Assembly (NCBI RefSeq): GCF_003428875.1 | Contig: NZ_QQRS01000005.1 | Location: 1-64,000, forward strand | Reading direction: 5' to 3' | Length of the DNA stretch: 64,000 nt | DNA from: Planomicrobium okeanokoites | GTDB taxonomy: Bacteria > Bacillota > Bacilli > Bacillales_A > Planococcaceae | Shown here: piece after piece, positions 16,769 through 34,081 of the stretch | Layout of the letters: each line of letters begins with the position of its first letter | Position numbering within the stretch: the first letter of the stretch is position 1 | Made by a program: the position numbers and the translations under genes | The notes under the pieces: model-generated | Told to the model about the DNA's origin: nothing | What the model saw: the letters and a program-made list of their open reading frames with translations, nothing else | Database searches by the model: none

Positions 16769-16911
16769 CCCTGCTACCCCTTCCGGTAATGGTACTTCTA
16801 TTATGTATCTCTCTCTTTAAAGACTCTCCTAACTGAATATTTTAACACAAAGATTCAGTCATCTACATAATATTTTGGAAGAATATATGCTATTTTAAGA
16901 AAACTTCGTTT

Positions 16912-16941
16912 AGTCTATTTAATATTCTCTGATAGGGTCAA
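16912..16941 (-). promoter_or_regulatory. Probable mbl promoter
   Basis: On the minus strand TTGACC (16941-16936), 18-bp spacer, TAGACT (16917-16912), leaving a leader of about 140 nt. The 14-bp palindrome at 16955-16968 lies 13 bp upstream of the -35 box. Confidence 0.5.
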
Positions 16942-16954
16942 TCTTCTCAGTTTC

Positions 16955-16968
16955 ATTTCCCGGGAAAT
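16955..16968. promoter_or_regulatory. 14-bp palindrome upstream of mbl
   Basis: ATTTCCCGGGAAAT, a perfect palindrome, followed by A. The identical sequence recurs at 18624-18637 upstream of murAA. Confidence 0.5.
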
Positions 16969-16983
16969 ACTTTATAAACACAT

Positions 16984-17017
16984 AAAAACCCGGGACCGCA
17001 ATTGCAGTTCCGGGTTT
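16984..17017 (-). terminator. Rho-independent terminator of murAA
   Basis: AAACCCGGAAC/GTCCCGGGTTT pairing with one mismatch, followed on the minus strand by TTTTTATG. Confidence 0.8.
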
Positions 17018-17035
17018 GATATTATGATTAAGGAA

Positions 17036-18334
17036 TTAGACCGTTTGCTCTTCCATGACTGGTGCTTCTTCTGTGATGACGCGTTCGATATCTGCGCCAA
17101 GCGATGCAAGTTTCTTATGAAAGTCAACGTATCCGCGATCCAAATGCTGCAATTCGTTTACGCGTGTAATACCCTCAGCGGCAAGTCCAGCAAGGATCAG
17201 GGCTGCTGCTGCACGCAAGTCTGTTGCCGAAACTTCTGCTCCCTGCAATTTAGAAGGCCCTTCCATGATAACTGAACGCCCTTCGATTTTTACGGAAGCA
17301 TTCATGCGGCGGAATTCTTCAACATGCATGAAACGGTTTTCGAAAACTGTTTCTGTCAGGATTCCGTTCCCTTTTGCTGTCAGCATCAATGACATCATCT
17401 GAGACTGCATATCCGTAGGGAATCCTGGATGCGGCATCGTCTTGATATCAATTGAGCGCAATGGACGTGATGCCCGTATACGAAGGCCTTCATCAGTTTC
17501 TTCGATGCGCACACCCATTTCTCCAAGTTTGGAGATCAAAGCTGCCATATGCTCAGGTACTGCGTTTTCAATCGTTACGTCACCTTCAGTGATCGCTGCT
17601 GCCACCATGAATGTGCCAGCTTCAACGCGGTCAGGAATGATGTAATGCTCAGCGCCGTTCAATTCTTCAACGCCTTCGATACGGATCGTATCCGTACCTG
17701 CACCAATCACTTTCCCTCCCATTTCGTTGATGTAAGTAGCCAAGTCAACAATTTCAGGCTCTTTCGCCGCGTTTTCGATGATTGTAACCCCATCTGCCAA
17801 CGCTGCTGCCGTCATGATGTTTTCAGTAGCCCCTACGCTTGGGAAATCCAAGTATATTTTAGCTCCGCGCAATCTGCCATTCACGTCAGCTTCTACAAAG
17901 CCGTTGCCGAATGTAATCTTGGCGCCCATCGCTTCAAAGCCTTTTAAATGAAGTTCGATCGGACGTGATCCGATTGCACAACCACCTGGAAGCGCCACAC
18001 GAGCAAAACCATTGCGTGCAAGAAGCGGTCCCATAACCAAAATCGAAGCTCTCATTTTTCTAACATACTCGAATTGAGCTTCACTTGATAAAGTTGAAGA
18101 TGAATCAATGTGCATTTCATTCTTTTCCGGGAAGTATTCAATGCCTACGTTCAAGCTTTTCAAAACTTCCTGAATCGTGTAGACATCCGCCAAGTGCGGA
18201 ACTTCCTTGATGATGCTTTTGCCTGTACCAGCGAGCAATGCTCCGGCCAGGACTGGAAGAACTGCATTCTTAGCCCCTTCCACTCTTACTTTACCGTTTA
18301 ACTTGTTACCGCCTCTTACAATGATCTGTTCCAC
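17036..18334 (-). CDS. murAA: UDP-N-acetylglucosamine 1-carboxyvinyltransferase (MurA, first copy)
   Basis: A 432-residue enzyme that transfers enolpyruvate from PEP to UDP-GlcNAc, the first committed step of peptidoglycan synthesis. The active-site loop carries the fosfomycin-target Cys in [12 protein letters not shown], and [18 protein letters not shown] near the N-terminus holds the conserved Lys and Asn. The frame is open for 31 more codons, but GTG at 18334 follows GGAGGG at seven bases and gives the normal family length. ywzB upstream identifies this as the murAA locus; a paralogue, murAB, is at 41197. Confidence 0.95.
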   Translation of the reverse strand: MEQIIVRGGNKLNGKVRVEGAKNAVLPVLAGALLAGTGKSIIKEVPHLADVYTIQEVLKSLNVGIEYFPEKNEMHIDSSSTLSSEAQFEYVRKMRASILVMGPLLARNGFARVALPGGCAIGSRPIELHLKGFEAMGAKITFGNGFVEADVNGRLRGAKIYLDFPSVGATENIMTAAALADGVTIIENAAKEPEIVDLATYINEMGGKVIGAGTDTIRIEGVEELNGAEHYIIPDRVEAGTFMVAAAITEGDVTIENAVPEHMAALISKLGEMGVRIEETDEGLRIRASRPLRSIDIKTMPHPGFPTDMQSQMMSLMLTAKGNGILTETVFENRFMHVEEFRRMNASVKIEGRSVIMEGPSKLQGAEVSATDLRAAAALILAGLAAEGITRVNELQHLDRGYVDFHKKLASLGADIERVITEEAPVMEEQTV

Positions 18335-18437
18335 TGAAACGCCCTCCATGTGTAAAATAATCTGTAATAAAATTTGTAAAAATGTATATAAAACGCTTAA
18401 AAGTCCAATGTCATTATTTAGAAACAAAACCTTTACT

Positions 18438-18466
18438 ATGATACCCGTATTTTATTAAAATAACAA
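18438..18466 (-). promoter_or_regulatory. Probable murAA promoter
   Basis: TTGTTA (18466-18461), 17-bp spacer and TATCAT (18443-18438) on the minus strand. The 364-base gap between ywzB and murAA otherwise holds the palindrome at 18624 and no gene. Confidence 0.6.
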
Positions 18467-18623
18467 GTATCTGGCAGATTATTTTTGTTAAATATTATCT
18501 GCTTGTTTATAAGATTCGTAACAACCTTTTGATTTGTGTCCGTCGACTAACACTTTATATTACAATTTGATTACAGTGAATATTTTCCCCGTATATAGGA
18601 AAATAAACATGGTTTTTGAAATT

Positions 18624-18637
18624 ATTTCCCGGGAAAT
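18624..18637. promoter_or_regulatory. 14-bp palindrome upstream of murAA
   Basis: ATTTCCCGGGAAAT, identical to the copy upstream of mbl, about 160 bp upstream of the murAA -35 box. Confidence 0.45.
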
Positions 18638-18698
18638 AGCTAAGGTTTGGCAAATTGGCCTGTTCCCACCAGGTGGAAACACGACAATTTCCCAAGTC

Positions 18699-18932
18699 CT
18701 AGAAGAGATAAGGCAGCTGTCTGGACCATGCGGATATGTTCAAAAAGAACGTTGAAACCATTGTACCTAAAGCAATGCTCAGGAAAATATAAAGTATTTG
18801 TGCCTGCAGCACATGATTTTTTCGGATCCAATTTTCAAATGTCATAGCGCGCAATGCGTAAAAAGCTACGCCCGTAAAAAAGATGTGGCTAAAGATAGAG
18901 ATAATTGCCTGCTGGCCAATCATTTGTTCCAT
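18699..18932 (-). CDS. ywzB: YwzB family membrane protein (DUF1146)
   Basis: A 77-residue protein with two membrane segments (about residues 8-28 and 43-64). The C-terminal SRQLPYLF is a hallmark of this family. It sits between the ATP synthase operon and murAA, as in B. subtilis. Function is unknown. The start follows GGAAGAGCC. Confidence 0.85.
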   Translation of the reverse strand: MEQMIGQQAIISIFSHIFFTGVAFYALRAMTFENWIRKNHVLQAQILYIFLSIALGTMVSTFFLNISAWSRQLPYLF

Positions 18933-18974
18933 ATGGCTCTTCCTCTCCGATTGAATAGTATTTAGAAATTATAG

Positions 18975-19015
18975 AAAAAGCGGGCAAAAGTTAGGATAAC
19001 TTTTGTCCGCTTTCT
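18975..19015 (-). terminator. Rho-independent terminator of the atp operon
   Basis: A long stem: AAAGCGGACAAAAGTTA pairs with TAACTTTTGCCCGCTTT with one mismatch, followed by Ts on the minus strand. A palindromic repeat lies between it and the atpC stop. Confidence 0.9.
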
Positions 19016-19023
19016 ACATTGTC

Positions 19024-19156
19024 TGTCGCTTTTCTGTGTCTAGACTCCAACGGCCAACTCCACGGACTTAAGCTGCCCTTCCTGTGCGGCAAAGAACGCC
19101 GCTTCGGAAATTCATCTTAAGCCTGTCGGAGCTGTGCGGCCGTTTCCGCTTTTCTA
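19024..19156. repeat. Palindromic intergenic element, copy 2
   Basis: A full copy: left arm TGTCTAGACTCCAACGGCC, centre hairpin GCGGCAAAGAACGCCGC, right arm ending GCGGCCGTTTCCGCTTTTC. It starts just after the atpC stop and would be transcribed with the operon. Confidence 0.9.
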
Positions 19157-19158
19157 TA

Positions 19159-21959
<2,801 letters not shown>

Positions 21960-21992
21960 TTATTATTTTTTCTTCTGATCCTGCTGAAATGC

Positions 21993-23522
<1,530 letters not shown>

Positions 23523-23529
23523 TCATTAA

Positions 23530-24060
23530 TTAACCGATCAATTGACGCTGCAAGCGAGTCAATTTCGTGCTGATGCTGCTGTCATAGATGCGGTTTCCGA
23601 TTTGAAGACGCAATCCGCCGATTAACGAAGGATCGACAATGTTTTCAATTCGTAATGCCTGTTTACCTACTTTTTGTGCAAATACAGTTGAAATCGAAGT
23701 GCGTTCCTCTTCAGTCAATGGACGTGTAGAGTAAACTTTTGCATCCTGGATTCCTTGTGCATCGTTGGAAAGGGTGATGTAAGCATCGACCAATTCCCCT
23801 ACTTCATTTAAACGTCCGCGCTCAGCGATCAATTGGATCGTGTTGATCACGTATTGATTGCCTTGCTTGAACAATTCGTTGATGAGGTTGATTCTTTTTT
23901 CAGATGATAATTTCGGTGAAACCATCAGTTGATAAAGTTCCGGAGTCATAGCGAAGACTTTTTTCACTTCGCGCAGATCCTGTTCAACTTCAGCAGTAAC
24001 CTGATGTTTCTGTGCCGTTTGGAACAATGCTAATGCATAGCGTTCTGCAGCCTGACTCAT
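23530..24060 (-). CDS. atpH: ATP synthase F1 subunit delta
   Basis: A 176-residue peripheral-stalk subunit linking F1 to subunit b. It opens with AERYALALFQTAQKH and ends with VDPSLIGGLRLQIGNRIYDSS, the conserved C-terminal signature. It overlaps atpF by four bases. Confidence 0.97.
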   Translation of the reverse strand: MSQAAERYALALFQTAQKHQVTAEVEQDLREVKKVFAMTPELYQLMVSPKLSSEKRINLINELFKQGNQYVINTIQLIAERGRLNEVGELVDAYITLSNDAQGIQDAKVYSTRPLTEEERTSISTVFAQKVGKQALRIENIVDPSLIGGLRLQIGNRIYDSSISTKLTRLQRQLIG

Positions 24061-24578
24061 TGCACTTCGCCTGCCTTCGCAATCGTTTCGTTAATCAACT
24101 GGCGGTTGTCTTCCTCAGAGATTTCTTTTTCAAGCACTTTCGTAGCTGCAAGCAATGACAATGCCACAACTTCTTCACGAACTGCAGAAATCGCTTTGTC
24201 TCTTTCGTTGGCAATCTCAAGAACTGCCGCATCTTTCATGCGTCCAGCTTCAGCGCGTGCCGTCGTGATGATTTCCTCACGCGAAACTTCGCCTTGCTTT
24301 TTGGCGTTCTCTACGATTTCCTGTGCTTGTGTGCGCGCATCTTTCAGAAGGTTGCGCTGTTCTTCAAGCATTTTTTTGGATTCCAGACGGCTGTTTTCAG
24401 CAGTTTCGATCTCACTTGCGATCAAGTCTTCACGTTCCTGCATTACGCCCATCAAAGGTCCCCATGCGAATTTTTTCAGTAGCAGCATCAATGCGATAAA
24501 CACGATCAACGTTGCTGCGATATCTCCAATATTCAAAAACTCCCCGGTAGCACCGAGTACGAGGTGATCAAAAAACAC
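24057..24578 (-). CDS. atpF: ATP synthase Fo subunit b
   Basis: A 173-residue subunit with one N-terminal membrane segment (LNIGDIAATLIVFIALMLLL) and a long charged coiled coil forming the peripheral stalk. Its gene is separated from atpE by 287 bases that contain a palindromic repeat element, an unusual gap within this operon. Confidence 0.97.
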   Translation of the reverse strand: MFFDHLVLGATGEFLNIGDIAATLIVFIALMLLLKKFAWGPLMGVMQEREDLIASEIETAENSRLESKKMLEEQRNLLKDARTQAQEIVENAKKQGEVSREEIITTARAEAGRMKDAAVLEIANERDKAISAVREEVVALSLLAATKVLEKEISEEDNRQLINETIAKAGEVQ

Positions 24579-24742
24579 GATTGTTTCACTCCCTTCAAGA
24601 GCCTAAAAGTACGTTTCTTCTATAGTAAGATCTTTAATTGCTGCAAGATGATTTTTCGGTTGTAAAATGATTCATAACAAGCGTAAATGGCGAAAAACAT
24701 GCCGAAGCATTCTCGCCATTTAGCTTTTTGTGTTTAGACTTT

Positions 24743-24862
24743 TTGTCTAGACTCCAGCGGCCCAGCTCTTCGGGTCATAAGCCAGCCCAACTGCGCGGCC
24801 AAGGCCACTTCGTTGTTCTGTCTTATGCCTTTCAGAGCTAAACGGGCGCCGTCGCTTTTCGT
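24743..24862. repeat. Palindromic intergenic element, copy 3, inside the atp operon
   Basis: Left arm TGTCTAGACTCCAGCGGCCC, right arm ending GCTAAACGGGCGCCGTCGCTTTTC. It lies between atpE and atpF. The rest of the 287-base gap (24579-24742) shows no gene or terminator. Confidence 0.9.
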
Positions 24863-24865
24863 TGA

Positions 24866-25093
<228 letters not shown>

Positions 25094-25143
25094 TCAGGAT
25101 AATTGTTTTTTTGTTTTTTGCCGCCGATTAAGGCGATTTTATC

Positions 25144-25887
<744 letters not shown>

Positions 25888-26259
25888 TTAATGGTGTTTC
25901 ACGTGATGGATGATCCGTTCCGCCAAAAGCAGAATGTAAGGAATCATCAATCCAATTACCGTACTGACCAAGTGAATGTGCTCTGCGAACAATATCGCTA
26001 TCGCAACAGCTGCAACACCTGATGCAAACCGTAATGCCGTTCCTAGGGAACGAACTTTCGAGCCTTCAGCCACCGCCCGGTCAAATTTGTCCATCCGGCG
26101 AACCAGTATCCACATATTATAAATGCCGAACAAAGTTCCGATGATCAGACCCGCAAAGATGTCCTGGTACGGGGTGAATCCCCAACCGAGTACACATATT
26201 GCGAGGATAAAGATGATTATCCTTTTAAGTCTTGTGAAAATCTCCCTGAGTCCATCCAT
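25888..26259 (-). CDS. atpI: ATP synthase assembly protein AtpI
   Basis: A 123-residue protein with four membrane segments, assisting c-ring assembly or Mg2+ handling. The open frame runs far upstream through atpZ in another frame, but the ATG at 26259 (MDGLREIFTRLKRIIIF) follows CAGGAGA and begins four bases after the atpZ stop, so the shorter form is right. Confidence 0.88.
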   Translation of the reverse strand: MDGLREIFTRLKRIIIFILAICVLGWGFTPYQDIFAGLIIGTLFGIYNMWILVRRMDKFDRAVAEGSKVRSLGTALRFASGVAAVAIAILFAEHIHLVSTVIGLMIPYILLLAERIIHHVKHH

Positions 26260-26263
26260 TTTT

Positions 26264-26485
26264 TTACTTGTCTCCTGATTCGAATTTTCGGACGGTCTGA
26301 AGCATTGCCCAGACGCCTGCTGAGATGCCTGCGAAAAGGCAGATGACCAGAAATAGCGGGGCGGTTCCGAACTGATCATCGAGCCACATACCTGTGAACG
26401 CACCGATGAGTACGGACCCGACAAGTTGTGAGAGGATGGCGCTGTAGAGTGCCATCGCTTGTAAGGGACTTTTTTTCGGGTGCAT
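26264..26485 (-). CDS. atpZ: AtpZ/AtpI family small membrane protein
   Basis: A 73-residue two-helix membrane protein, first gene of the operon. The motif GAFTGMWLDDQFGTAPLFLVI is typical of AtpZ, which together with AtpI is linked to ATP synthase assembly and possible Mg2+ or Ca2+ transport. The start follows CGAGGGG at good distance. Confidence 0.88.
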   Translation of the reverse strand: MHPKKSPLQAMALYSAILSQLVGSVLIGAFTGMWLDDQFGTAPLFLVICLFAGISAGVWAMLQTVRKFESGDK

Positions 26486-26600
26486 GATAAACCCCTCGAA
26501 ATTCGTTGATTTGACATTTTACCCCTATAAAAGAGCAGTCGCATCAGGCTTTTACCATAAAAAATTATGTAAAAAAACCTTCTCATGCATACCCTTTGTA

Positions 26601-26629
26601 AGCATACAATAGGGGTAAAATCATGTCAA
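26601..26629 (-). promoter_or_regulatory. Promoter of the ATP synthase operon
   Basis: TTGACA (26629-26624), 17-bp spacer and TATGCT (26606-26601) on the minus strand, giving a leader of about 110 nt before atpZ. Confidence 0.75.
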
Positions 26630-26698
26630 TTGATAGAAGTGAAAAACTTCACAAGCAAAATTGCCCCGACATATTGTGGACAAAAATTCACAAATTAT

Positions 26699-27817
26699 TT
26701 ATTTGGCGTCGAAATACTGATGAAGCGCTTCGACAATCCGGACCGATGCCTTCCCGTCCCCGTAAGGATTTGATGCATGCGACATCGCTTTATACGCCGC
26801 TTCATCTGTCAATAATTCTTTCGCCAGCCCATAAATCGTCTCTTCATCCGTACCGGCAAGCTTCAGTGTGCCAGCATCGATGCCTTCCGGACGTTCAGTC
26901 GTATCACGCAGCACGAGCACGGGTTTGCCAAGCGACGGCGCCTCTTCCTGAATACCGCCTGAATCCGTCAATATAATGAAGGAACGCGCAGCGAAGTTGT
27001 GGAAATCCAAGACTTCAAGCGGTTCGATCAAATGGATGCGCGGGTCGCGGCCAAGCACTTCATCCGCCACTTCCCTTACGGCCGGATTCATGTGAACCGG
27101 GTAAACAACCTGAATGTCATCGTGCTCTTCAATCAGGCGTTTGATCGCGCGGAACATATTGCGCATCGGCTGCCCCAGATTTTCACGGCGGTGTGCCGTT
27201 AATAGAATCATGCGGTCATCGCCGATTTTCTCAAGGATCGGATGTGAATAAGTTTCGGTCACAGTCGTTTGTAAGGCATCAATCGCTGTGTTGCCCGTAA
27301 TGTAGACAGCTTCCTCTTTTTTGTTTTCTGCCAACAGGTTCTGTGCTGATTTTTCAGTCGGCGCAAAATGAAGATCGGCAATGATGCCGGTCAACTGGCG
27401 GTTCATCTCTTCCGGATAAGGAGAGAATTTATTGTGCGTACGCAGTCCTGCTTCTACATGGCCAACAGCTATCTGGTTGTAGAATGCGGCAAGACTCGCA
27501 ACAAAAGTCGTTGTCGTATCGCCGTGCACCAGCACGATATCAGGCTTCGCTTCTTTCATCACTTTATCGAGACCTTCCAGTGCCCGCGTCGTTACTTCGC
27601 CGAGCGTCTGGCGGTCCTTCATGATATTCAAGTCGAAATCCGGTGTGATTTTGAATGTTTCAAGAACCTGGTCGAGCATTTCACGGTGCTGGGCTGTAAC
27701 AGTCACCAGGGGCTCGATGGTTTCCGGATGTTTTTGAAGCTCCAGTACAAGCGGCGCCATTTTGATGGCTTCCGGACGAGTACCGAAGATCGTCATCACT
27801 TTCCACTTCTTCGTCAA
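26699..27817 (-). CDS. mnaA: UDP-N-acetylglucosamine 2-epimerase (non-hydrolysing)
   Basis: A 372-residue enzyme interconverting UDP-GlcNAc and UDP-ManNAc, the precursor for teichoic acid linkage units. Family motifs: FGTRPEAIKMAPLV (residues 10-23), GDTTTTFVASLAAFYN, GHVEAGLRT, and ILTDSGGIQEEAPSLGKPVLVLR near residue 290. It sits between upp and the atp operon, a common Bacillales arrangement. No terminator is seen before the atp promoter. Confidence 0.95.
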   Translation of the reverse strand: MTKKWKVMTIFGTRPEAIKMAPLVLELQKHPETIEPLVTVTAQHREMLDQVLETFKITPDFDLNIMKDRQTLGEVTTRALEGLDKVMKEAKPDIVLVHGDTTTTFVASLAAFYNQIAVGHVEAGLRTHNKFSPYPEEMNRQLTGIIADLHFAPTEKSAQNLLAENKKEEAVYITGNTAIDALQTTVTETYSHPILEKIGDDRMILLTAHRRENLGQPMRNMFRAIKRLIEEHDDIQVVYPVHMNPAVREVADEVLGRDPRIHLIEPLEVLDFHNFAARSFIILTDSGGIQEEAPSLGKPVLVLRDTTERPEGIDAGTLKLAGTDEETIYGLAKELLTDEAAYKAMSHASNPYGDGKASVRIVEALHQYFDAK

Positions 27818-27830
27818 AAGGATCAGCCTC

Positions 27831-28136
27831 GCTTTTCTTTATTCTCTAGACTCCAGCGGCCCTGCTGAGCGGCCGCTTCCGCTTTTCTATTGTCCAGACT
27901 CCAACTGCCAACTCCTCGAGTCGTAAGCCACTTTGTGTCTAGTCTCCAGTGCCTAGCTCTTCGGGAAATAAGTCAAACCAGCTGCGTGGCAAAGAACGCC
28001 ACTACGCTGATTTGTCTTATACCTGTCAGAGCTGAACAGGCACTTCCGCTTTTCGAGACTGTGCGGCTGGAAAGACGCCGCTTCGCCAAATCGTCTTACG
28101 CTTGTCGGAGCTGAGCGGCCGTTTCCGCTTTTCTAT
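27831..28136. repeat. Cluster of palindromic elements, one nested in another
   Basis: 27831-27889 is an internally deleted copy. 27890-27934 is the left arm of another copy and 28057-28136 its right arm, while 27935-28056 is a complete third copy inserted at its centre. The junction is judged by comparison with the uninterrupted copy at 13183. The whole 320-base gap between mnaA and upp consists of these elements. Confidence 0.85.
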
Positions 28137-28137
28137 A

Positions 28138-31109
<2,972 letters not shown>

Positions 31110-31140
31110 CCGGTACCCCTTCTTTCATTATCTATGGGGA

Positions 31141-31182
31141 GAAAAATGCAGCTGACTGCCCTTGCGAGACAGCAGCTGCATT
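31141..31182 (-). terminator. Rho-independent terminator of glyA
   Basis: ATGCAGCTG with CAGCTGCAT arms extended by a mismatched inner stem, followed by TTTTTC on the minus strand. Confidence 0.8.
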
Positions 31183-31185
31183 CCC

Positions 31186-32421
31186 TTATTTATAGAGCGG
31201 GAAGCTGGCTGTTAATTTAGCTGTGCGTTCAGCCGCTTCTTTCTTCGTTGTTTCATCTTCAGGGTTTTTTAGAAGCATCGCGATAATGGATGCGATCTCC
31301 TTCATTTCCGTTTCTTTAAAGCCGCGGGACGTAACGGCAGGCGTTCCAAGACGGATTCCTGAAGTCACAAATGGACTTTCCGGATCAAATGGAATCGTGT
31401 TTTTATTTGTTGTGATGCCGACTTCATCCAAAACTTTTTCGGCTACTTTTCCTGTGAGGTTCAATGAACGCAGGTCAATCAGCATCAAATGGTTGTCCGT
31501 GCCTTTTGAAACGATATCCACGCCTTCAGCCATCAGGCCTTCAGCAAGTGCGTTCGCGTTTTTCACCACTTGGTCGATGTATTCTTTGTACTCAGGCTGC
31601 TGTGCTTCACCGAACGCTACCGCTTTAGATGCGATGACGTGCATAAGCGGACCGCCCTGGATTCCCGGGAAAATCGTTTTGTCGATTTTCTTCGCGAATT
31701 CCTCTTTGCAAAGAATCAAACCGCCGCGTGGGCCGCGAAGGGTTTTATGTGTTGTCGAAGTCACGAAATGCGCGTGGGGAACCGGATTCGGATGAGCTCC
31801 TGTTGCCACAAGCCCTGCGATGTGAGCCATATCCACCATCAAATAAGCGCCGACTTCATCAGCGATTTCACGGAATTTCTCAAAATCAAGTTTTCGGGAA
31901 TATGCACTTGCTCCAGCTACGATCATTTTCGGTTTGTGCTCCAGAGCAGCTTCACGCACTTTATCGTAATCGATCAATTGCGTTTCTTCATCTACGCCGT
32001 ATTCCTTGAAATCATACTGCATACCGCTGAAATTCACTTTACTGCCATGCGTCAAATGACCGCCGTGGTTCAAGTTCATTCCAAGAATCGTATCGCCTTT
32101 TTCAAGAACCGCAGTATAAACGGCCATATTTGCCTGTGAACCGGAATGCGGCTGTACATTGGCGTGGTCCGCACCGAAAATTTCTTTCAGGCGGTCTCTC
32201 GCGATGTTTTCCACCACGTCAACGAATTCACAGCCCCCGTAATAACGTTTGCCCGGGTAACCTTCCGCGTATTTATTAGTCAATACAGAGCCTTGCGCAT
32301 CCATGACGGCCTGCGACACAAAGTTTTCTGATGCAATCAGTTCGATATTCGCTTCCTGGCGTTCTTTTTCCGCATTCATTGCTTCATATACTGCCTGGTC
32401 TTGCGCTTTAATCAAATCCAT
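31186..32421 (-). CDS. glyA: Serine hydroxymethyltransferase
   Basis: A 411-residue PLP enzyme converting serine and tetrahydrofolate to glycine and methylene-tetrahydrofolate. The PLP lysine is in [18 protein letters not shown] near residue 225, and the substrate region [15 protein letters not shown] is intact. The ATG at 32421 (MDLIKAQDQ) follows CAGGAGGG; the start overlaps the end of ywlG by 14 bases, so the two are translationally linked. Confidence 0.97.
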   Translation of the reverse strand: MDLIKAQDQAVYEAMNAEKERQEANIELIASENFVSQAVMDAQGSVLTNKYAEGYPGKRYYGGCEFVDVVENIARDRLKEIFGADHANVQPHSGSQANMAVYTAVLEKGDTILGMNLNHGGHLTHGSKVNFSGMQYDFKEYGVDEETQLIDYDKVREAALEHKPKMIVAGASAYSRKLDFEKFREIADEVGAYLMVDMAHIAGLVATGAHPNPVPHAHFVTSTTHKTLRGPRGGLILCKEEFAKKIDKTIFPGIQGGPLMHVIASKAVAFGEAQQPEYKEYIDQVVKNANALAEGLMAEGVDIVSKGTDNHLMLIDLRSLNLTGKVAEKVLDEVGITTNKNTIPFDPESPFVTSGIRLGTPAVTSRGFKETEMKEIASIIAMLLKNPEDETTKKEAAERTAKLTASFPLYK

Positions 32422-32992
32422 CCTGATTTCCCTCCTGTAATTGAACAAACTCACGACTGTAGCTGGCGCGTTCACCGCCGATCAGTTTCGGGCGTGTGGT
32501 GGCTGCAGAAACAATCGCATCTCCTATTAGTTTAACAGATGTACGCACCGGAACGGCTACTCTTTTTAAATGCATGCCGATCATTGTCTGGCCGATGTCG
32601 ATTCCGGCGTGCGCTTTGATTTCCTCGACTACGACCGGATCGTTCATAGCACTGTAAGCATAAGCACTCATCGATCCGCCGGCTTTGGCTACCGGAATGA
32701 CAGATACTGGCTCCCAGCCGTATTTCTCAGCGGCATGCCGTTCAATCGTCAAAGCACGGTTAATATGTTCACATCCCTGGAACGCCAGAAAAATTTTATG
32801 GCGTGCCGCGAATTTCTGTAATGGTTCATACAAGCTTTCCGCAATATCCAACCCGCCTCCAGTGCCGATATGCTGTCCGAGCACTTCGGAAGTTGAACAG
32901 CCTACCACAAAAACCTGGCCTTTCCTGAAATCAATTGTCTGTTCCAGTTCACCCAACGTTTCTTCTAGCTGCAATTGCCATAAACTTTGCAT
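32408..32992 (-). CDS. ywlG: DUF436/TIGR01440 family protein YwlG
   Basis: A 194-residue soluble protein of a conserved Firmicutes family without known reaction. Characteristic segments are [23 protein letters not shown] and [17 protein letters not shown]; the Cys residues in both could be functional. A GTG nine bases upstream is in frame, but ATG at 32992 has the better spacing to AAGGAG. Operon with rpiB and glyA. Confidence 0.88.
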   Translation of the reverse strand: MQSLWQLQLEETLGELEQTIDFRKGQVFVVGCSTSEVLGQHIGTGGGLDIAESLYEPLQKFAARHKIFLAFQGCEHINRALTIERHAAEKYGWEPVSVIPVAKAGGSMSAYAYSAMNDPVVVEEIKAHAGIDIGQTMIGMHLKRVAVPVRTSVKLIGDAIVSAATTRPKLIGGERASYSREFVQLQEGNQDGFD

Positions 32993-33004
32993 GCCGACCA
33001 CTCC

Positions 33005-33442
33005 TTATTTTTCTAAGTCTGTGATTTTTTGTACCCGTTTTTCGTGGCGTCCGCCTTCAAATTCCTCTGTCAGCCAAGTTTTCGCGATTTCACGCGCAAG
33101 TCCTGCTCCGACAACACGTTCACCCATTGCAAGGATATTGGAATCGTTATGTCCTCTAGTCGCTTTGGCACTGAAAACATCATGCACTAGAGCGCAGCGG
33201 ATCCCTTTTACTTTATTTGCCGCAATCGACATGCCGATCCCGGTTCCGCAGATCAGGATACCGCGATCCGCTTCACCGTTTACTACAGCTTCCGCAACCG
33301 GAGTCGCGTAATCGGGGTAATCGACAGAGTCATCGGTGTGCGGGCCGAAGTCCTTATATTCAATGCCCATCTCGTTTAAGAGATTGACCATTTCCTTGCG
33401 AAGATTGTTGCCGCCGTGATCAGAAGAAATAGCGATTTTCAT
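33005..33442 (-). CDS. rpiB: Ribose-5-phosphate isomerase B
   Basis: A 145-residue enzyme interconverting ribose 5-phosphate and ribulose 5-phosphate. The motif ISSDHGGNNLRKEM opens the protein and the catalytic Cys is in GILICGTGIGMSIAANK. RpiB/LacA relatives share this fold, but the ywl context favours RpiB. First gene of an rpiB-ywlG-glyA unit; a -10-like TAAAAT lies upstream without a convincing -35. Confidence 0.9.
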   Translation of the reverse strand: MKIAISSDHGGNNLRKEMVNLLNEMGIEYKDFGPHTDDSVDYPDYATPVAEAVVNGEADRGILICGTGIGMSIAANKVKGIRCALVHDVFSAKATRGHNDSNILAMGERVVGAGLAREIAKTWLTEEFEGGRHEKRVQKITDLEK

Positions 33443-33585
33443 GTATAACCCTCTTTTCTATTCTGTTAGCGCTAAAAGCAATCATTTACTTTTACACTTT
33501 GGTTTCATTTTAACACCTTTGTGCGAAAAAACATATAAACGGTTAGTGTTATGGCTTTTTTGAGGTTGGGAAAATCAGCGCATAA

Positions 33586-33612
33586 TAAAAACCACCCAAA
33601 ATGACGGGTGGC
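33586..33612 (-). terminator. Rho-independent terminator after ywlE
   Basis: CCACCC/GGGTGG stem with an 8-nt loop, then TTTTTAT on the minus strand. Confidence 0.8.
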
Positions 33613-33619
33613 AAAATTT

Positions 33620-34057
33620 TCATTTTCCCTGCAAAAGTTTAGTTTCCAGCCTGCCGATCAGTTCACGCAATTCGTCGAAAGTCTGTTGATACACTGTGAC
33701 TGAGCCGCCGTATGGGTCACTTACATCATCAGCCGAGCCGGTCACATATTCTTTCAATGTATATAATTTCTCGGACATATACGGATGCTGCTGATGAATC
33801 AATTGCTTATGGGAAAGGGTCATGGTCAAAATGACATCGGCCCATTCCAAATCTTCCGGAGAAAGCGGCCGTGACGTATGATCGAATTCAATTCCCTGCT
33901 CCGCAAGAACAGCTCCTGCATTTTGTGAAATCGGTGAACTGCCGGCAAAAACCCCCGCTGAACGGACTTCGATGCCGGTGATTCTTTTGGATTCCAAAAT
34001 CGCTTCAGCCATCGGGCTCCTGCAAGTATTTCCTGTGCAAACAAATACAATTTTCAT
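33620..34057 (-). CDS. ywlE: Protein-arginine phosphatase YwlE
   Basis: A 145-residue low-molecular-weight phosphatase. The P-loop is VCTGNTCRSPMAEAI with nucleophile Cys7 and Arg13; Thr11 is the residue known to give YwlE specificity for phosphoarginine over phosphotyrosine. The general acid Asp is in DVSDPYGGS near the C-terminus. A start one codon earlier is possible. McsB kinase, its counterpart, is not in this window. Confidence 0.9.
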   Translation of the reverse strand: MKIVFVCTGNTCRSPMAEAILESKRITGIEVRSAGVFAGSSPISQNAGAVLAEQGIEFDHTSRPLSPEDLEWADVILTMTLSHKQLIHQQHPYMSEKLYTLKEYVTGSADDVSDPYGGSVTVYQQTFDELRELIGRLETKLLQGK

Positions 34058-34081
34058 CATGTCACCTGCTTTCGAGAATTT

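Noticed and set aside
25888..26586. 232-codon form of AtpI
   Set aside because: The N-terminal 109 codons overlap atpZ in another frame and have no membrane or family character; the start at 26259 has its own ribosome binding site.
33456..33475. cre-like GTTAGCGCTAA upstream of rpiB
   Set aside because: It misses several consensus positions and lies in the leader without a defined promoter; too weak to call.
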